NCBI GenBank assembly: GCA_041481445.1
Contig: JBGPBV010000023.1
Location: forward strand, 1 to 62,107
Length of the DNA: 62,107 nt
Origin: AA29 sp041481445
GTDB lineage: Bacteria; Acidobacteriota; Vicinamibacteria; Fen-336
Direction of reading: 5' to 3'
Shown: positions 1-8,517 of the stretch, piece by piece
Layout: every line of letters begins with the position of its first letter
How positions within the stretch are numbered: the stretch's first letter is position 1
Program-made: the position numbers and the translations under genes
Notes under the pieces: generated by a model
Database searches by the model: none
What the model saw: the letters and a program-made list of their open reading frames with translations, nothing else
Told to the model about the DNA's origin: nothing

Positions 1-3000
1 CTTGATGTCTACGATGGCGAGGCCCTGCTCGCCCGCGGCGACGTAGGCGTACGTCCGCCCCAGGTACAGGCCGTGAGCGTGCGCCAAGGGCACGCTGGCC
101 CCTTCCACGACCCGCGGCTTGTCCGGAGTGGTGACGTCCACGACCTTCAGGCCCTCGGCGTCGAGCACGAACGCGTAGCGGAACTGGACGGCCACGGCGT
201 GCGGCTCGCGCAGGGGCGCGCCGGCCTGGCCGATCACGCGCGGATGGAGAGGATCGTCGAGGTCGACCACGACGAGGCCGCGCGGCGTGGTCACGAACGC
301 GGTGGTGCCCGCGAGGGCGGCGGAGGTCGCGCCGCTGAGCGCGCCGTCCGGGTTGAAGGTGGCCGCGCGCTTCACGAAGTTGTCGCCGGGGTTGCCGTTG
401 ATCAGCGTGTGCAGCGGGCCCACCACGACGAGCCCCTCCACCCGGTCCGTGACGAACGCGTAGTCGTAGAGGGGATGGACCTTCTGCTCCTGGTTCTGCG
501 GGAGCACCGCGCGCTCGGGATCGACGGTGGTGGTCGACGGCAGGGCAACCGACGTGGCGTCCTTCGTCTTCACGTAGAGGCGCTGGCCCAGCGGCGACAC
601 CGGCGCGCTCACCAGCCGCTCGCTGAAGCCCTTCTGGTCCACCTGGGCCACGTCGTAGATGCGGAGGCCGCCGCCGCCGGCGGCGAAGAGGTATTCGCCG
701 CGGAGCTGGAGCGAGCGGACGTCACCGCCGTGGTGGTAGGCCTCCTTGAGCCGCGCCCCCCCCGCCTGGTGCGCCTTGTACTCGGGCGGGTAGGCCAGGG
801 CATGCAGCGAGCTGCCGATGACGGCCTGGGGCTCGTCGCGCTCGGTGACCGCGACCGCCTCGAAGCCGTGGCTCTCCTCGCCCACGTAGGCGTAACGGCC
901 GATGAAGTTCATCAGGCCGGTGCCCTGCATGAGGAGGGAGGCCATCCAGGCGTTGTTGTCGCCGGAGCGCGCGAGGTGGCAGTCGGTGCAGCCGCGCGTC
1001 TCCTTGGCCCGCACGGTGTGGGGCACGTAGGTCGAGAAGGCGGTCCCGCTGAAGCCCCCCGCCGACGTCGTCTGCTGCTGGGAGTAGAGCCACTCGCGGC
1101 TCTGGTTCTGGGAGGAGACGACCACCGCGCAGGCCGACCGCGCGGGAGAGATGCGGTTCCCGCTGACCGTCCCGTCCTTGGCCAGGAAGTAGATGTCGTC
1201 GCGCAGGGTCTGGAAGTTGTACGAGGTCCAGTTGCGGCTCAGCCCGCCCTCGTTGTGGAGGTTGGGCTTGCGCTGGTTGGCCTTCATCGAGAGGTGGCAG
1301 CCGAAGCAGCTCGTCGTCCACGAGGAGTGGCAGGCGAAGCAGCTCATCTTGTCGTTGGCGTGCGCGAGCTTCTTCCCGTCCGCGCGCGCGTCGCCCCAGG
1401 TCGTGCCGTCCGTCTGCACGGTCTTGGCCAGGCGCGCCGCCTCGCTGTAGCGCGGGTTGCCCGGAGTGACCGCGTCCACCACCTGCGGGACTTCCCACTC
1501 CAGGTCCTCGGTCACCATCGAGCGCTGCGTGATCCGGCCGCGGCGGCTGGTGAAGCGGGGCTGGCCCCAGGGCGTGCTCAGCGAGGTCAGGTCGGTCCCG
1601 CTCGACGCCGGTCCGGACGTCGTGAGCGACGCCGGGCCCGCGATCGTCCCATGGCAATCGATGCAGTCGATCTCGACGGAGGCCCGCGGCTCGCCGTAGA
1701 GCTTGCCGTTGCCGTGGACGTCCTGCTTGAAGTGGCAGTCCACGCAGTGCATCCCCTTCTCGAGGTGGATGTCCTTCAGGTGGACCGCCTTCTTGAACTT
1801 GTCGGCGTCGCTCTCCTCCACCGGCTGGCCCGCGGGGTCGAGGAGGCGGCCCTCGCGATCGCGCTTGTACACGGCCCGGAAGACCCAGCCGTGGCCGTGG
1901 AAGTCCGCGAACTGCGCGGTCTTCGCCTTGTCGTTCAGCGAGGAGACCTCGGAGAGGAAGTTGCGGTCGGACCAGAGCCCCTTGAGGGCGGAGCCCTCGG
2001 GGTTGGCCTGCTCGATCGCCGCGCGGTCGGACGCCGAGAGCGTCTTCGGCTCCTTCGGGTACATGAGCTGGCCGTCCGCCTCGTTGTCCCACCAGGTGTA
2101 GCCCATGTAGGTCGCGACCATGCTGGTGCCGGGGTGCATGTGACAGGTCATGCACTGGCTGGACGGGATCGCGCGCGTGAAGGCGTGCTGGAGGGGATGG
2201 CCGGGCTCGTCGCGCGGGATCGTGGCGTCCGCGGACTGGGTGAGGCCCCGGTTGCCGAACTTCGCGTAGGGCCCGCTGTTCGCGGGCGAGCGGTCGTTCG
2301 CGTAGACGACGTGGCAGGCGGTGCAGCCACTGGACCGGAAGTCGCCCGGGTGGTCGTTCGTCCCCAGCATCGACAGGAGGGGGTCGAGCAGCCGCGTCTT
2401 CTGCGCGCCGAGGATGATGGGGTCCGTGCGGTTGAGGGTCCCGAACCCGCGCGGGGAGAGGCCCTTGTCCGGCTTGCCCGGCTCCTCGAAGGGATCGGGC
2501 AGCCCGATCTCGAGCCGCCGGCGGCCGCCCCGCTCGAACACCCGGAAGGGATTGCCGGGCATGCCGAGCTCCCAGCGCACGAGCGGGAAGAGCGCCTCCA
2601 GCACGCCCTTCTTCATCGTCTCTTCCGCGGTGGGCGGCGGGATCGTCTTCACGATGCGCGGCTGGCCGTCCGGCCCGTAGCTCTCGGCCAGGACCGGGTC
2701 CTTGCCGGGCAGGACGCCGTTGTTGTAGAGGGCGGCCCCGTAGAGCATCGCGCCGTGCGTCATCAGGCTCTTGGAGACCGCCTTCACCTCGCTCGCATGG
2801 CAGGGACCGCACGACTGGGGCGCCGCGCGCAAGTCGCCCGGGTTCACGAAGCGGACGAAGGCGAGGTCCTCGTCGAGGATCGCGGTGTAGGCGCGCTCCG
2901 GGTTGGCGGAGGTCTTCCAGACCTCGCGGTTCGCGGGCAGCACGTGCGCGCGCTCCATCGCCTGCCGGTACTCCGCGGAGCCCGGCGTCCCGGCCACCTT

Positions 3001-3252
3001 CACCCCAGGATCGCCGCCGTGGCAATCGGTGCAGCCCAGGCGCACCGAGGTCGAGACGTGCATCGTCTTCTGGTCCGTCTTCGTGTGGCAGGTCAGGCAG
3101 CCGGCGCTCTTGGCCTCCGCCTGCTCCGGGCTCTGCGACGAGAGGCCGGCCGGCGACTGGGCGAGGCCGGGGCGCACGAGAGCCACCGCCGCCGCCGCGC
3201 CCAGGGCGGCGGCCAGCAGCGCCGTCGATCGTGGGGTCAGTCGGTCCGCCAT
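1..3252 (-). CDS. Deca-heme cytochrome c fused to LVIVD-repeat beta-propeller (3' end beyond window)
   Basis: Likely exported electron-transfer protein. The start is the ATG at 3252, preceded by a GGGAGGGA ribosome site and followed by a hydrophobic signal peptide ending near residue 32 (AQSP). I read ten CxxCH heme motifs between about residues 52 and 760: CLTCH, CTDCH, CGPCH, CTACH, CMTCH, CVDCH, CIDCH, CFACH, CFGCH and CTDCH. From about residue 820 to the window edge come at least five strands of the type YAFV...GLxVVD, typical of LVIVD repeats (PF08309), which form a surface beta-propeller. The 1,084 codons seen have no stop, so the C-terminus is missing. It is last in a three-gene leftward run after a beta-barrel gene (17-base gap), so a role in passing electrons to or across the outer membrane is inferred. 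No catalytic heme site can be assigned from sequence alone. Confidence 0.93.
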   Translation of the reverse strand, partial: MADRLTPRSTALLAAALGAAAAVALVRPGLAQSPAGLSSQSPEQAEAKSAGCLTCHTKTDQKTMHVSTSVRLGCTDCHGGDPGVKVAGTPGSAEYRQAMERAHVLPANREVWKTSANPERAYTAILDEDLAFVRFVNPGDLRAAPQSCGPCHASEVKAVSKSLMTHGAMLYGAALYNNGVLPGKDPVLAESYGPDGQPRIVKTIPPPTAEETMKKGVLEALFPLVRWELGMPGNPFRVFERGGRRRLEIGLPDPFEEPGKPDKGLSPRGFGTLNRTDPIILGAQKTRLLDPLLSMLGTNDHPGDFRSSGCTACHVVYANDRSPANSGPYAKFGNRGLTQSADATIPRDEPGHPLQHAFTRAIPSSQCMTCHMHPGTSMVATYMGYTWWDNEADGQLMYPKEPKTLSASDRAAIEQANPEGSALKGLWSDRNFLSEVSSLNDKAKTAQFADFHGHGWVFRAVYKRDREGRLLDPAGQPVEESDADKFKKAVHLKDIHLEKGMHCVDCHFKQDVHGNGKLYGEPRASVEIDCIDCHGTIAGPASLTTSGPASSGTDLTSLSTPWGQPRFTSRRGRITQRSMVTEDLEWEVPQVVDAVTPGNPRYSEAARLAKTVQTDGTTWGDARADGKKLAHANDKMSCFACHSSWTTSCFGCHLSMKANQRKPNLHNEGGLSRNWTSYNFQTLRDDIYFLAKDGTVSGNRISPARSACAVVVSSQNQSREWLYSQQQTTSAGGFSGTAFSTYVPHTVRAKETRGCTDCHLARSGDNNAWMASLLMQGTGLMNFIGRYAYVGEESHGFEAVAVTERDEPQAVIGSSLHALAYPPEYKAHQAGGARLKEAYHHGGDVRSLQLRGEYLFAAGGGGLRIYDVAQVDQKGFSERLVSAPVSPLGQRLYVKTKDATSVALPSTTTVDPERAVLPQNQEQKVHPLYDYAFVTDRVEGLVVVGPLHTLINGNPGDNFVKRAATFNPDGALSGATSAALAGTTAFVTTPRGLVVVDLDDPLHPRVIGQAGAPLREPHAVAVQFRYAFVLDAEGLKVVDVTTPDKPRVVEGASVPLAHAHGLYLGRTYAYVAAGEQGLAIVDIK

Positions 3253-3269
3253 GAGGAGAGGTCCCTCCC

Positions 3270-5585
3270 TCAGTAGGTCAGCTTCACGACCGCGAACGCG
3301 TTGAACAGCTTCTTGCTCCCGGACCCGCAGGCGCCGGTGGCGCAGGTCGAGGTGTACAGGTCCTCGAAGGCGGCGCCCGGAAGCAGCCCGGTGACGCCGG
3401 CGGTGATCACCACGTTCTCGCTCAGCCACGGACGATAGACGACACCCGCGCCCAGGTCGATCCCGATCGACTTGCGGAGGCCGGGCTGGAACAGCAGCAG
3501 GTCGAGGGTTTCCGTCTTGTCGAAGCGCAGGTAGTTCGCGTTGACGATCCCGCGCAGCTTCGGCGTGAGGTCGGCGTCGAGGCCGATCCCCGCCAGCAGC
3601 AGGCCGGGGTTCACGAAGCTCGCCTGGCCCTCGAACTTGCTCGCGCGCAGGTCGGGCAGGAGGCTGCCCGGCGCCTTGAGCAGCACCGCCGTCTGCGTGA
3701 GCGCGATCCCGGAGCGGACCCAGAAGCTGAACGGGCCGCCCGCGAAGTTGCTCGAGTCGTAGATCGAGTCGAAGCCGCGCGCGGTGCCGTCCGTCGGGTC
3801 GTCGTCGCCGCTGGCGTAGAAGACGGTCGCCTTCCAGCGCGTCCAGTCCCGGTCGATCGAGGCCTCGAGCGCGGCCATCCCCGCGCGGATGTCCTGGTGG
3901 CCGCCCAGCGGATGGTCCTCGTCGGTGCCGAAGGCGTAGTAGGCGGCGTGGGAGACGTTGAGGCGGCCGAGGTGCCCGTCGCCCGCGAAGCCGAGGTAAT
4001 TCGCGGTGAGGTCGTGCAGGCGCGGCGTCCCGATGCGGGCGGGCCTCACGAGGAAGCCGTTCTGGTCGTAGTGGAACTCGTCGGAGGCACGGTCCTCGCT
4101 GCGGTGGTAGCTGGCCTGCAGCGTGTAGCCGTGGGTGAAGGTGTCCTGGTGGTAGACGTTGGCCACGTACACGCGCTGGTGGCGGCTCTCGAACGTGTTG
4201 AGGTCGGAGTTGGTGTCCTTCTCGAGCAGGGAGAAGGCGGCCAGGTTGTACTGCCAGCGGTTGCTCGAGGCGTTGCCGAACAGGCGCGCGCCCAGGTTCG
4301 TGTCGCTGAAGACGAGGCCGCGGAAATCGGAGACGAAGGGCTGGATGCCCGCCCGAACCGACAGCACGTCGAAGTTCGGAGAAAGGTCGGCGAGCTTGGC
4401 CTCCGCGAACGCCTCCTCGAGGGCGGCGTCCGTGCGGCGGCGCGTCCGCCCCTCCCGCGGATCGATGTGCACGGCGTTGCGCTCGTCCGCGCGCAGGTAG
4501 GAGAGATTGAACGCGCCGGTGACCTTCAGGGCGAACGTCTTGGGCCGGAAGGCGGTCTGGCCCTTGAACAGCTCGGCGGAGACGCTGGCCCGCGGCGAGG
4601 TGAAGAGCTGGCCGTACTGGCCGAAGAACTCCTGGCTGCCCGCGCGCTCCGCGCTCACGCCGCTGCCGGCGGGCAGGTTGCGCACCTCGAAGGGCGACTC
4701 CAGCACGCCGGTGAGGACGAGGAACAGGGACTCGCCCGCGATGGGGCGGTCGCCCTTGAGGACGTTCTGGTTGTAGGGGTCGAGGGGCCGTCCACGCGGC
4801 CAGCGCGGATCGGACGGGAAGGGCAGGTCCCAGCGCGTCCTCACCGGCACGAAGTCGGGCTCGGCGGGCCGGCCGGGCACCGGTGGCGCGGGCGTCGCGG
4901 TGGGTGCGGGCGTGGCCTCGGGTGCCGGCTCCGGGGCCGGGCTCGGCATGGGGACGGGCATCGGCACCGGAGTGGCCGCGTCCAGGGACGGGATCGTGTC
5001 GAGCGGCGGCGACACCACCTGGTCCTCGGGCGCGGAGAAGGCCTCGCCCCGCGTCGTCTGGAACAGGACGAGCCCGCCGCGCCGTGCCAGCCGCAGGACC
5101 TGGATCCGCCGGCCGTCCTTCAGCACGAGCGTCTGCTCGCGGACGTCGCTGGCGGGTGCGGCGCCCCCCACCACCGGGATCGAGGCCACCGGCGGCGAAG
5201 CCACCTGGTCCTCGCGCACCGAGAAGGTCTCCCCGCGCATGGTCTCGAAGAGGACCGTCCCGTCGCGGCGTCCGAGCCGCCGGACGGGAATGCGGCGGCC
5301 GTCCTTCAGGACGAGGAGCTGCTCGGTGGTGGCGGTGGCGGACGGCGCCTCCGCCATCGGTATCGAGTCCAGGGGCGGCGAGACGACCTGGTCCTCCGGA
5401 ACCGCGAACCGCTCGCCGCGCGTGGTCTCGAGCAGGACCTGCCCGTCCCGCCGAGCCAGGCGCCGGACGGCGATGCGCCGGCCGTCCTTGAGGACGAGGA
5501 GGTCGTCCGCGCGCGCACCCGTGGCCACGGCCAGGACGGCCAGGGCGGCGACGGCGGCACACAGCGAGCGGAGGGCGCGCGGCAC
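3270..5585 (-). CDS. Outer-membrane beta-barrel protein with three N-terminal KDGRRI repeats
   Basis: 771 residues from a GTG start. A signal peptide (about residues 1-26, ending GARA) is followed by three near-identical segments of about 49 residues (roughly 28-76, 89-137, 151-199). Each runs from VLKDGRRI through an RR-DG turn and a RGE-F stretch to EDQV-SPP. A proline/alanine linker (about 200-245) leads into about 500 residues of alternating amphipathic strands rich in Tyr, Phe and Gly, and the protein ends in a C-terminal tyrosine as many outer-membrane barrels do. I do not recognise a named family for the barrel; the repeats look like a small all-beta module. It lies 4 bases after the GlcG-like gene and 17 bases before the deca-heme cytochrome, so a porin partner for that cytochrome is a reasonable inference. 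MtrB or alginate-export porins are alternatives to test. Confidence 0.85.
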   Translation of the reverse strand: MPRALRSLCAAVAALAVLAVATGARADDLLVLKDGRRIAVRRLARRDGQVLLETTRGERFAVPEDQVVSPPLDSIPMAEAPSATATTEQLLVLKDGRRIPVRRLGRRDGTVLFETMRGETFSVREDQVASPPVASIPVVGGAAPASDVREQTLVLKDGRRIQVLRLARRGGLVLFQTTRGEAFSAPEDQVVSPPLDTIPSLDAATPVPMPVPMPSPAPEPAPEATPAPTATPAPPVPGRPAEPDFVPVRTRWDLPFPSDPRWPRGRPLDPYNQNVLKGDRPIAGESLFLVLTGVLESPFEVRNLPAGSGVSAERAGSQEFFGQYGQLFTSPRASVSAELFKGQTAFRPKTFALKVTGAFNLSYLRADERNAVHIDPREGRTRRRTDAALEEAFAEAKLADLSPNFDVLSVRAGIQPFVSDFRGLVFSDTNLGARLFGNASSNRWQYNLAAFSLLEKDTNSDLNTFESRHQRVYVANVYHQDTFTHGYTLQASYHRSEDRASDEFHYDQNGFLVRPARIGTPRLHDLTANYLGFAGDGHLGRLNVSHAAYYAFGTDEDHPLGGHQDIRAGMAALEASIDRDWTRWKATVFYASGDDDPTDGTARGFDSIYDSSNFAGGPFSFWVRSGIALTQTAVLLKAPGSLLPDLRASKFEGQASFVNPGLLLAGIGLDADLTPKLRGIVNANYLRFDKTETLDLLLFQPGLRKSIGIDLGAGVVYRPWLSENVVITAGVTGLLPGAAFEDLYTSTCATGACGSGSKKLFNAFAVVKLTY

Positions 5586-5589
5586 GGGC

Positions 5590-7128
5590 TCAGAGCTCCG
5601 GGTGGCGCGGCAGCTTCACGTACGGCAGGCGCACGCCGCGCACCATGAGCTGATCGGATCGCCGCTCGGCGGGGGCCTCGAAACCGGCCGAGCCCGCCAG
5701 CGCAATGAGGTCGTCCTGGTCCACCCCGTCGCCGCTGATCCCGACGGCGCCCGCGAGCCGGCCGCCCTTGTAGAGGGGCACGCCTCCGGGAAAGATCGTG
5801 ATGCCGTTGCGCAGCCGCGGCTCGCCGGCGACGCACGACGACGTGAGCAGTCCCGCCTGCACGAGGTCGAGCTGGAGGCCGGTGTTGAACACGCTCCAGG
5901 TCCCGATCGGCAGCGAGAAGGTGCCTTCGCTCGTCTGCGGGATCCCCGGAGGAAAGAAGGGCTGGGCCAGGAAGCCGACCGCGCGTGACGTGAAGGCCAC
6001 GGTGCCGTCGAGAGGGAGGCCGTCGCGCAGGTAGCGCCCGAGGCCCAGGCGGCCCAGCACCGTCCCCGCGTCCGCGCTCGAGAAGAAGTTGGCGGTGCGG
6101 GCCTTCTGCACCGCGACGTCGATGCCGAAGCGGGGCGCGTCCACGTTCTGGAAGAACCCCAGCACGGCGCCGTCCAGGTCCACGACCGCGATCGACACCC
6201 GTGCGCTGCTGCCCAGCGGCTGCCGGATGGCGGCGCGGGTGCGCGGGGCCTGCTGCGCGGCCTGGGTGAGGACCACGCTCACGTCGGCGGCGGTGAGGAC
6301 CTGGCCCGCGCGCGTGGGATAGCGCGGGTCCGCCTGTCCGGCCACTCCGCCGAGCGTGGTGTCGACGCGCGGCGAGGGTCCGCCCGCCCGCGGCCCGTCG
6401 GCGATCAGCCCGGGACGCGGCGCGCCCGCGCCCGCCGCCTCGCTGTCCGCGTACGCGAGACGGATCCCGTCGGCCAGGATCTGGTCGCCGCGGATGAGGT
6501 CGGGGGGTGCGAAGCCGCGCTGGCCGGCCAGCGCGGCCTGCTCCTCGCGCGCGACGTCCACGAGGTCGGGCCGCCGGTCGAGCGAGTAGGCGCCGTCGCC
6601 CTCGACCCCGACGCCGCCGACCACCCGGCCGTTCTTGTAGAGCGGGAAGCCCCCGGGGTCGGCGGCGAGGCCCAGGGGCGAGACCGCGTTGACGTCGCTG
6701 CAGCGCAGGCTGGAGAACTGCACGCCGAAGAGCGGGCCCCCGGCCGTGAAGTCGATGCCGGGCGGGAAGTGCTCCTGGACGATGAAGCTGGCCGTGCGCG
6801 TCGAGAACGCGTTGCCGCCGCTGGAGAGCAGCGCGCCCGTGGCCGCCTTGGCGAAGGCGGCGATGCCGGCGTCGACGGAGGCGAGCCCGAGCCCGCTCGC
6901 ACCTTCCACCGGCTCGAAGCGCGTGGTGGCGGGCGCCCCGTCCATGCGCAGCACGCCGAGCGGACGCCCTTCGGCGTCGACCACGACGATGCTCGACGGG
7001 AGCCCGACCGCGGCCGCTCCCGCCGCCGCCTGCGTGAGGATCCGCGCCACCTCGTCCGCGGTGAGCGTCTCGTCGGCGCCGCGCAGGGCGCCGGCGCGCG
7101 TCACGAGCAGGACGACCAGGCCGGCCAT
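5590..7128 (-). CDS. Tandem GlcG/HbpS-type heme-binding protein
   Basis: Two GlcG/HbpS-like domains in one chain, about residues 20-230 and 260-500. Each has the family pattern: a helix of the type L-ADV--ILTQAA, a VVD--G--LG strand, a hydrophobic AP stretch, KA-TA-FS, and a late GG-LxGxVGISGDG segment. Members of the family bind heme or sense redox. The start is uncertain. ATG at 7128 and GTG at 7131 are in frame, but the frame stays open upstream and adds a basic stretch that would make a better signal peptide. The N-terminus is hydrophobic (MAGLVVLLV), suggesting export. First gene of the leftward cytochrome/barrel operon. It could supply or shield heme for the deca-heme cytochrome, which is inference. 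A glycolate-utilisation role is unlikely because no glcDEF genes are present. Confidence 0.88.
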   Translation of the reverse strand: MAGLVVLLVTRAGALRGADETLTADEVARILTQAAAGAAAVGLPSSIVVVDAEGRPLGVLRMDGAPATTRFEPVEGASGLGLASVDAGIAAFAKAATGALLSSGGNAFSTRTASFIVQEHFPPGIDFTAGGPLFGVQFSSLRCSDVNAVSPLGLAADPGGFPLYKNGRVVGGVGVEGDGAYSLDRRPDLVDVAREEQAALAGQRGFAPPDLIRGDQILADGIRLAYADSEAAGAGAPRPGLIADGPRAGGPSPRVDTTLGGVAGQADPRYPTRAGQVLTAADVSVVLTQAAQQAPRTRAAIRQPLGSSARVSIAVVDLDGAVLGFFQNVDAPRFGIDVAVQKARTANFFSSADAGTVLGRLGLGRYLRDGLPLDGTVAFTSRAVGFLAQPFFPPGIPQTSEGTFSLPIGTWSVFNTGLQLDLVQAGLLTSSCVAGEPRLRNGITIFPGGVPLYKGGRLAGAVGISGDGVDQDDLIALAGSAGFEAPAERRSDQLMVRGVRLPYVKLPRHPEL

Positions 7129-7211
7129 CACCAGGACCCGGCGCCGGTGCGCAAGGAAACGATTCGGTGGGGGGATGGGAGCCTCCGTGCGGCCTGTGGC
7201 TTGCGAGGCGG

Positions 7212-7241
7212 ACTCTAGCCGTTCTTTCCGCGGGCCGTCAA
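7212..7241 (-). promoter_or_regulatory. Sigma-70-type promoter of the GlcG/barrel/cytochrome operon
   Basis: On the minus strand TTGACG (7241-7236) is followed by an 18-base spacer and TAGAGT (7217-7212), matching the -35 and -10 consensus at 5/6 and 4/6. Transcription would begin near 7205, about 77 bases before the ATG at 7128. It stands back to back with the rightward promoter at 7274. Confidence 0.5.
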
Positions 7242-7273
7242 ACAGGGGATGGTGAGCCGGCTCGCCCCGCGAG

Positions 7274-7302
7274 TTGACACCGCCGCTTGGTTCGCACACA
7301 GT
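7274..7302 (+). promoter_or_regulatory. Probable promoter of the rightward cytochrome operon
   Basis: A perfect TTGACA (-35, 7274-7279) is followed by a 17-base spacer and a weak -10, CACAGT (7297-7302, 3/6). The predicted start of transcription, about 7309, lies only some 6 bases before the ATG at 7315, so the mRNA would be nearly leaderless. The -35 is part of TTGACACC, found twice more in the window ahead of operons. Confidence 0.45.
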
Positions 7303-7314
7303 CCCGCCGTCCCC

Positions 7315-8517
7315 ATGTCGTGGGTCCCCATCTCACGGCGTCCTCGCTGGCTCGTCGCCGCCCTCGCCGGCGCCGTGATCGCCTCGCGGGCGTCTCCCGC
7401 GCGCGGGCAGACGGTGGTCGGCCCCACCAAGTGCACCACCTGCCACGACCACGACCGCCAGGCCACGCGCTGGCAGCGCGAAGAGCCCGCTCTCTACAAG
7501 GACAAGGCGCACTACAACACGCGCAAGCAGCTCGAAGCTCCCAAGTCCGCCGCCTACGCCAAGGCGATCGGGCTCGCGGATCCGTACGACGTCAAGGGCG
7601 CGTGCGTGACCTGCCACAGCACGGTGTTCCGCGGCGACGCGAGCGCCGGCGTCTCCTGCGAGAGCTGCCACGGTCCGGCCACCGCCTACCTCGAGCCGCA
7701 CCAGGTGAAGGGCTCGTATGCCAAGGCGGTGAGCCTCGGGCTGCGCGACCTGAGGTCCAAGCCGCCCGCGATCGCCAAGGCCTGCGTGGCCTGCCATCTC
7801 ACGACGGACAAGCGGCTCGTGGCCGCCGGCCATCCCTCGGGCGCGGACTTCGACGTCGGGGCCGGGCTCGGCAAGATCGTGCACTGGGCGACCACTTACG
7901 ATTTCGCCGCGGTCACGGCGGCGGGGAAGGCCGCCATGGGGCCGGCGGCACGGGCGGGGGCCGCCGTGGGGACGGGCACGGCCGCGGCCACGGGCAAGGG
8001 CGGCAGCGCAGCCGCAAGCCTGGCGGGATCGAGCACGAGCGTTCCCGCACGGCCCAGCGGCGGCGGAGCGGCGAGCGCGCCGTGGGACTGGAACCAGCCG
8101 ATCCGCGCGCTGCCCGACGACTACGTACCCGATGCGGCCGAAGGTCCTCCCCCCGCGGCGTCCGGCCGTCCGTCCGTGTCCGTCACCACGCGTCCGGCGC
8201 GCCCGGCGCCGCGTGCCGCGCCGTCGCTGGCGGAGGATCTGCCCGTGACTCCGGCCATGGTTGCCACCGAGGCTCCCGCGCTCGCCTCGCCGCCGCCGCC
8301 GCCCCCGGCCAATGGGCCGCGCTCCGTCACCGCGCGCGTGGCGGAGGCCAGGGGCGGGGCCGCCCTCGCCCTCGCCCGGGCCCTGCGCCAGGGGGCGCGC
8401 GCGCCCGCGCTCCCGCCCGCGACCACCCCGCGCGAGTTCAAGGGCACGGACGGCGAGCTATTGCGGCTCCAGGACGAGGCTCTGGCCCTGGCCCTGGAGG
8501 CGCTGCGCCGGCCATGA
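7315..8517 (+). CDS. Tetraheme cytochrome c554-like protein with Pro/Ala-rich tail
   Basis: 400 residues from the ATG at 7315; an upstream in-frame ATG at 7249 would put 22 extra residues before the signal peptide. The signal peptide ends about residue 32 (ARGQ). Four CxxCH motifs follow: CTTCH, CVTCH, CESCH and CVACH. The intervening pattern (K--Y--A--G--D, then GVSCESCHGP and Y--H) is that of the cytochrome c554/c-prime family (PF13435). Beyond about residue 200 the protein becomes a low-complexity Ala/Pro/Gly linker ending in a short helical tail with no hemes, perhaps a tether. It is the first gene of a five-gene rightward operon and overlaps the next gene by ATGA, so tight translational coupling is likely. 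Probable periplasmic electron carrier; the partner is unknown. Confidence 0.9.
   Translation: MSWVPISRRPRWLVAALAGAVIASRASPARGQTVVGPTKCTTCHDHDRQATRWQREEPALYKDKAHYNTRKQLEAPKSAAYAKAIGLADPYDVKGACVTCHSTVFRGDASAGVSCESCHGPATAYLEPHQVKGSYAKAVSLGLRDLRSKPPAIAKACVACHLTTDKRLVAAGHPSGADFDVGAGLGKIVHWATTYDFAAVTAAGKAAMGPAARAGAAVGTGTAAATGKGGSAAASLAGSSTSVPARPSGGGAASAPWDWNQPIRALPDDYVPDAAEGPPPAASGRPSVSVTTRPARPAPRAAPSLAEDLPVTPAMVATEAPALASPPPPPPANGPRSVTARVAEARGGAALALARALRQGARAPALPPATTPREFKGTDGELLRLQDEALALALEALRRP

Noticed and set aside
73..3276. 1,067-codon open frame on the plus strand over the deca-heme gene
   Set aside because: Arginine/glutamate/alanine-rich composition without domains; it is the high-GC shadow of the minus-strand cytochrome, whose ten CxxCH motifs and signal peptide are clear.
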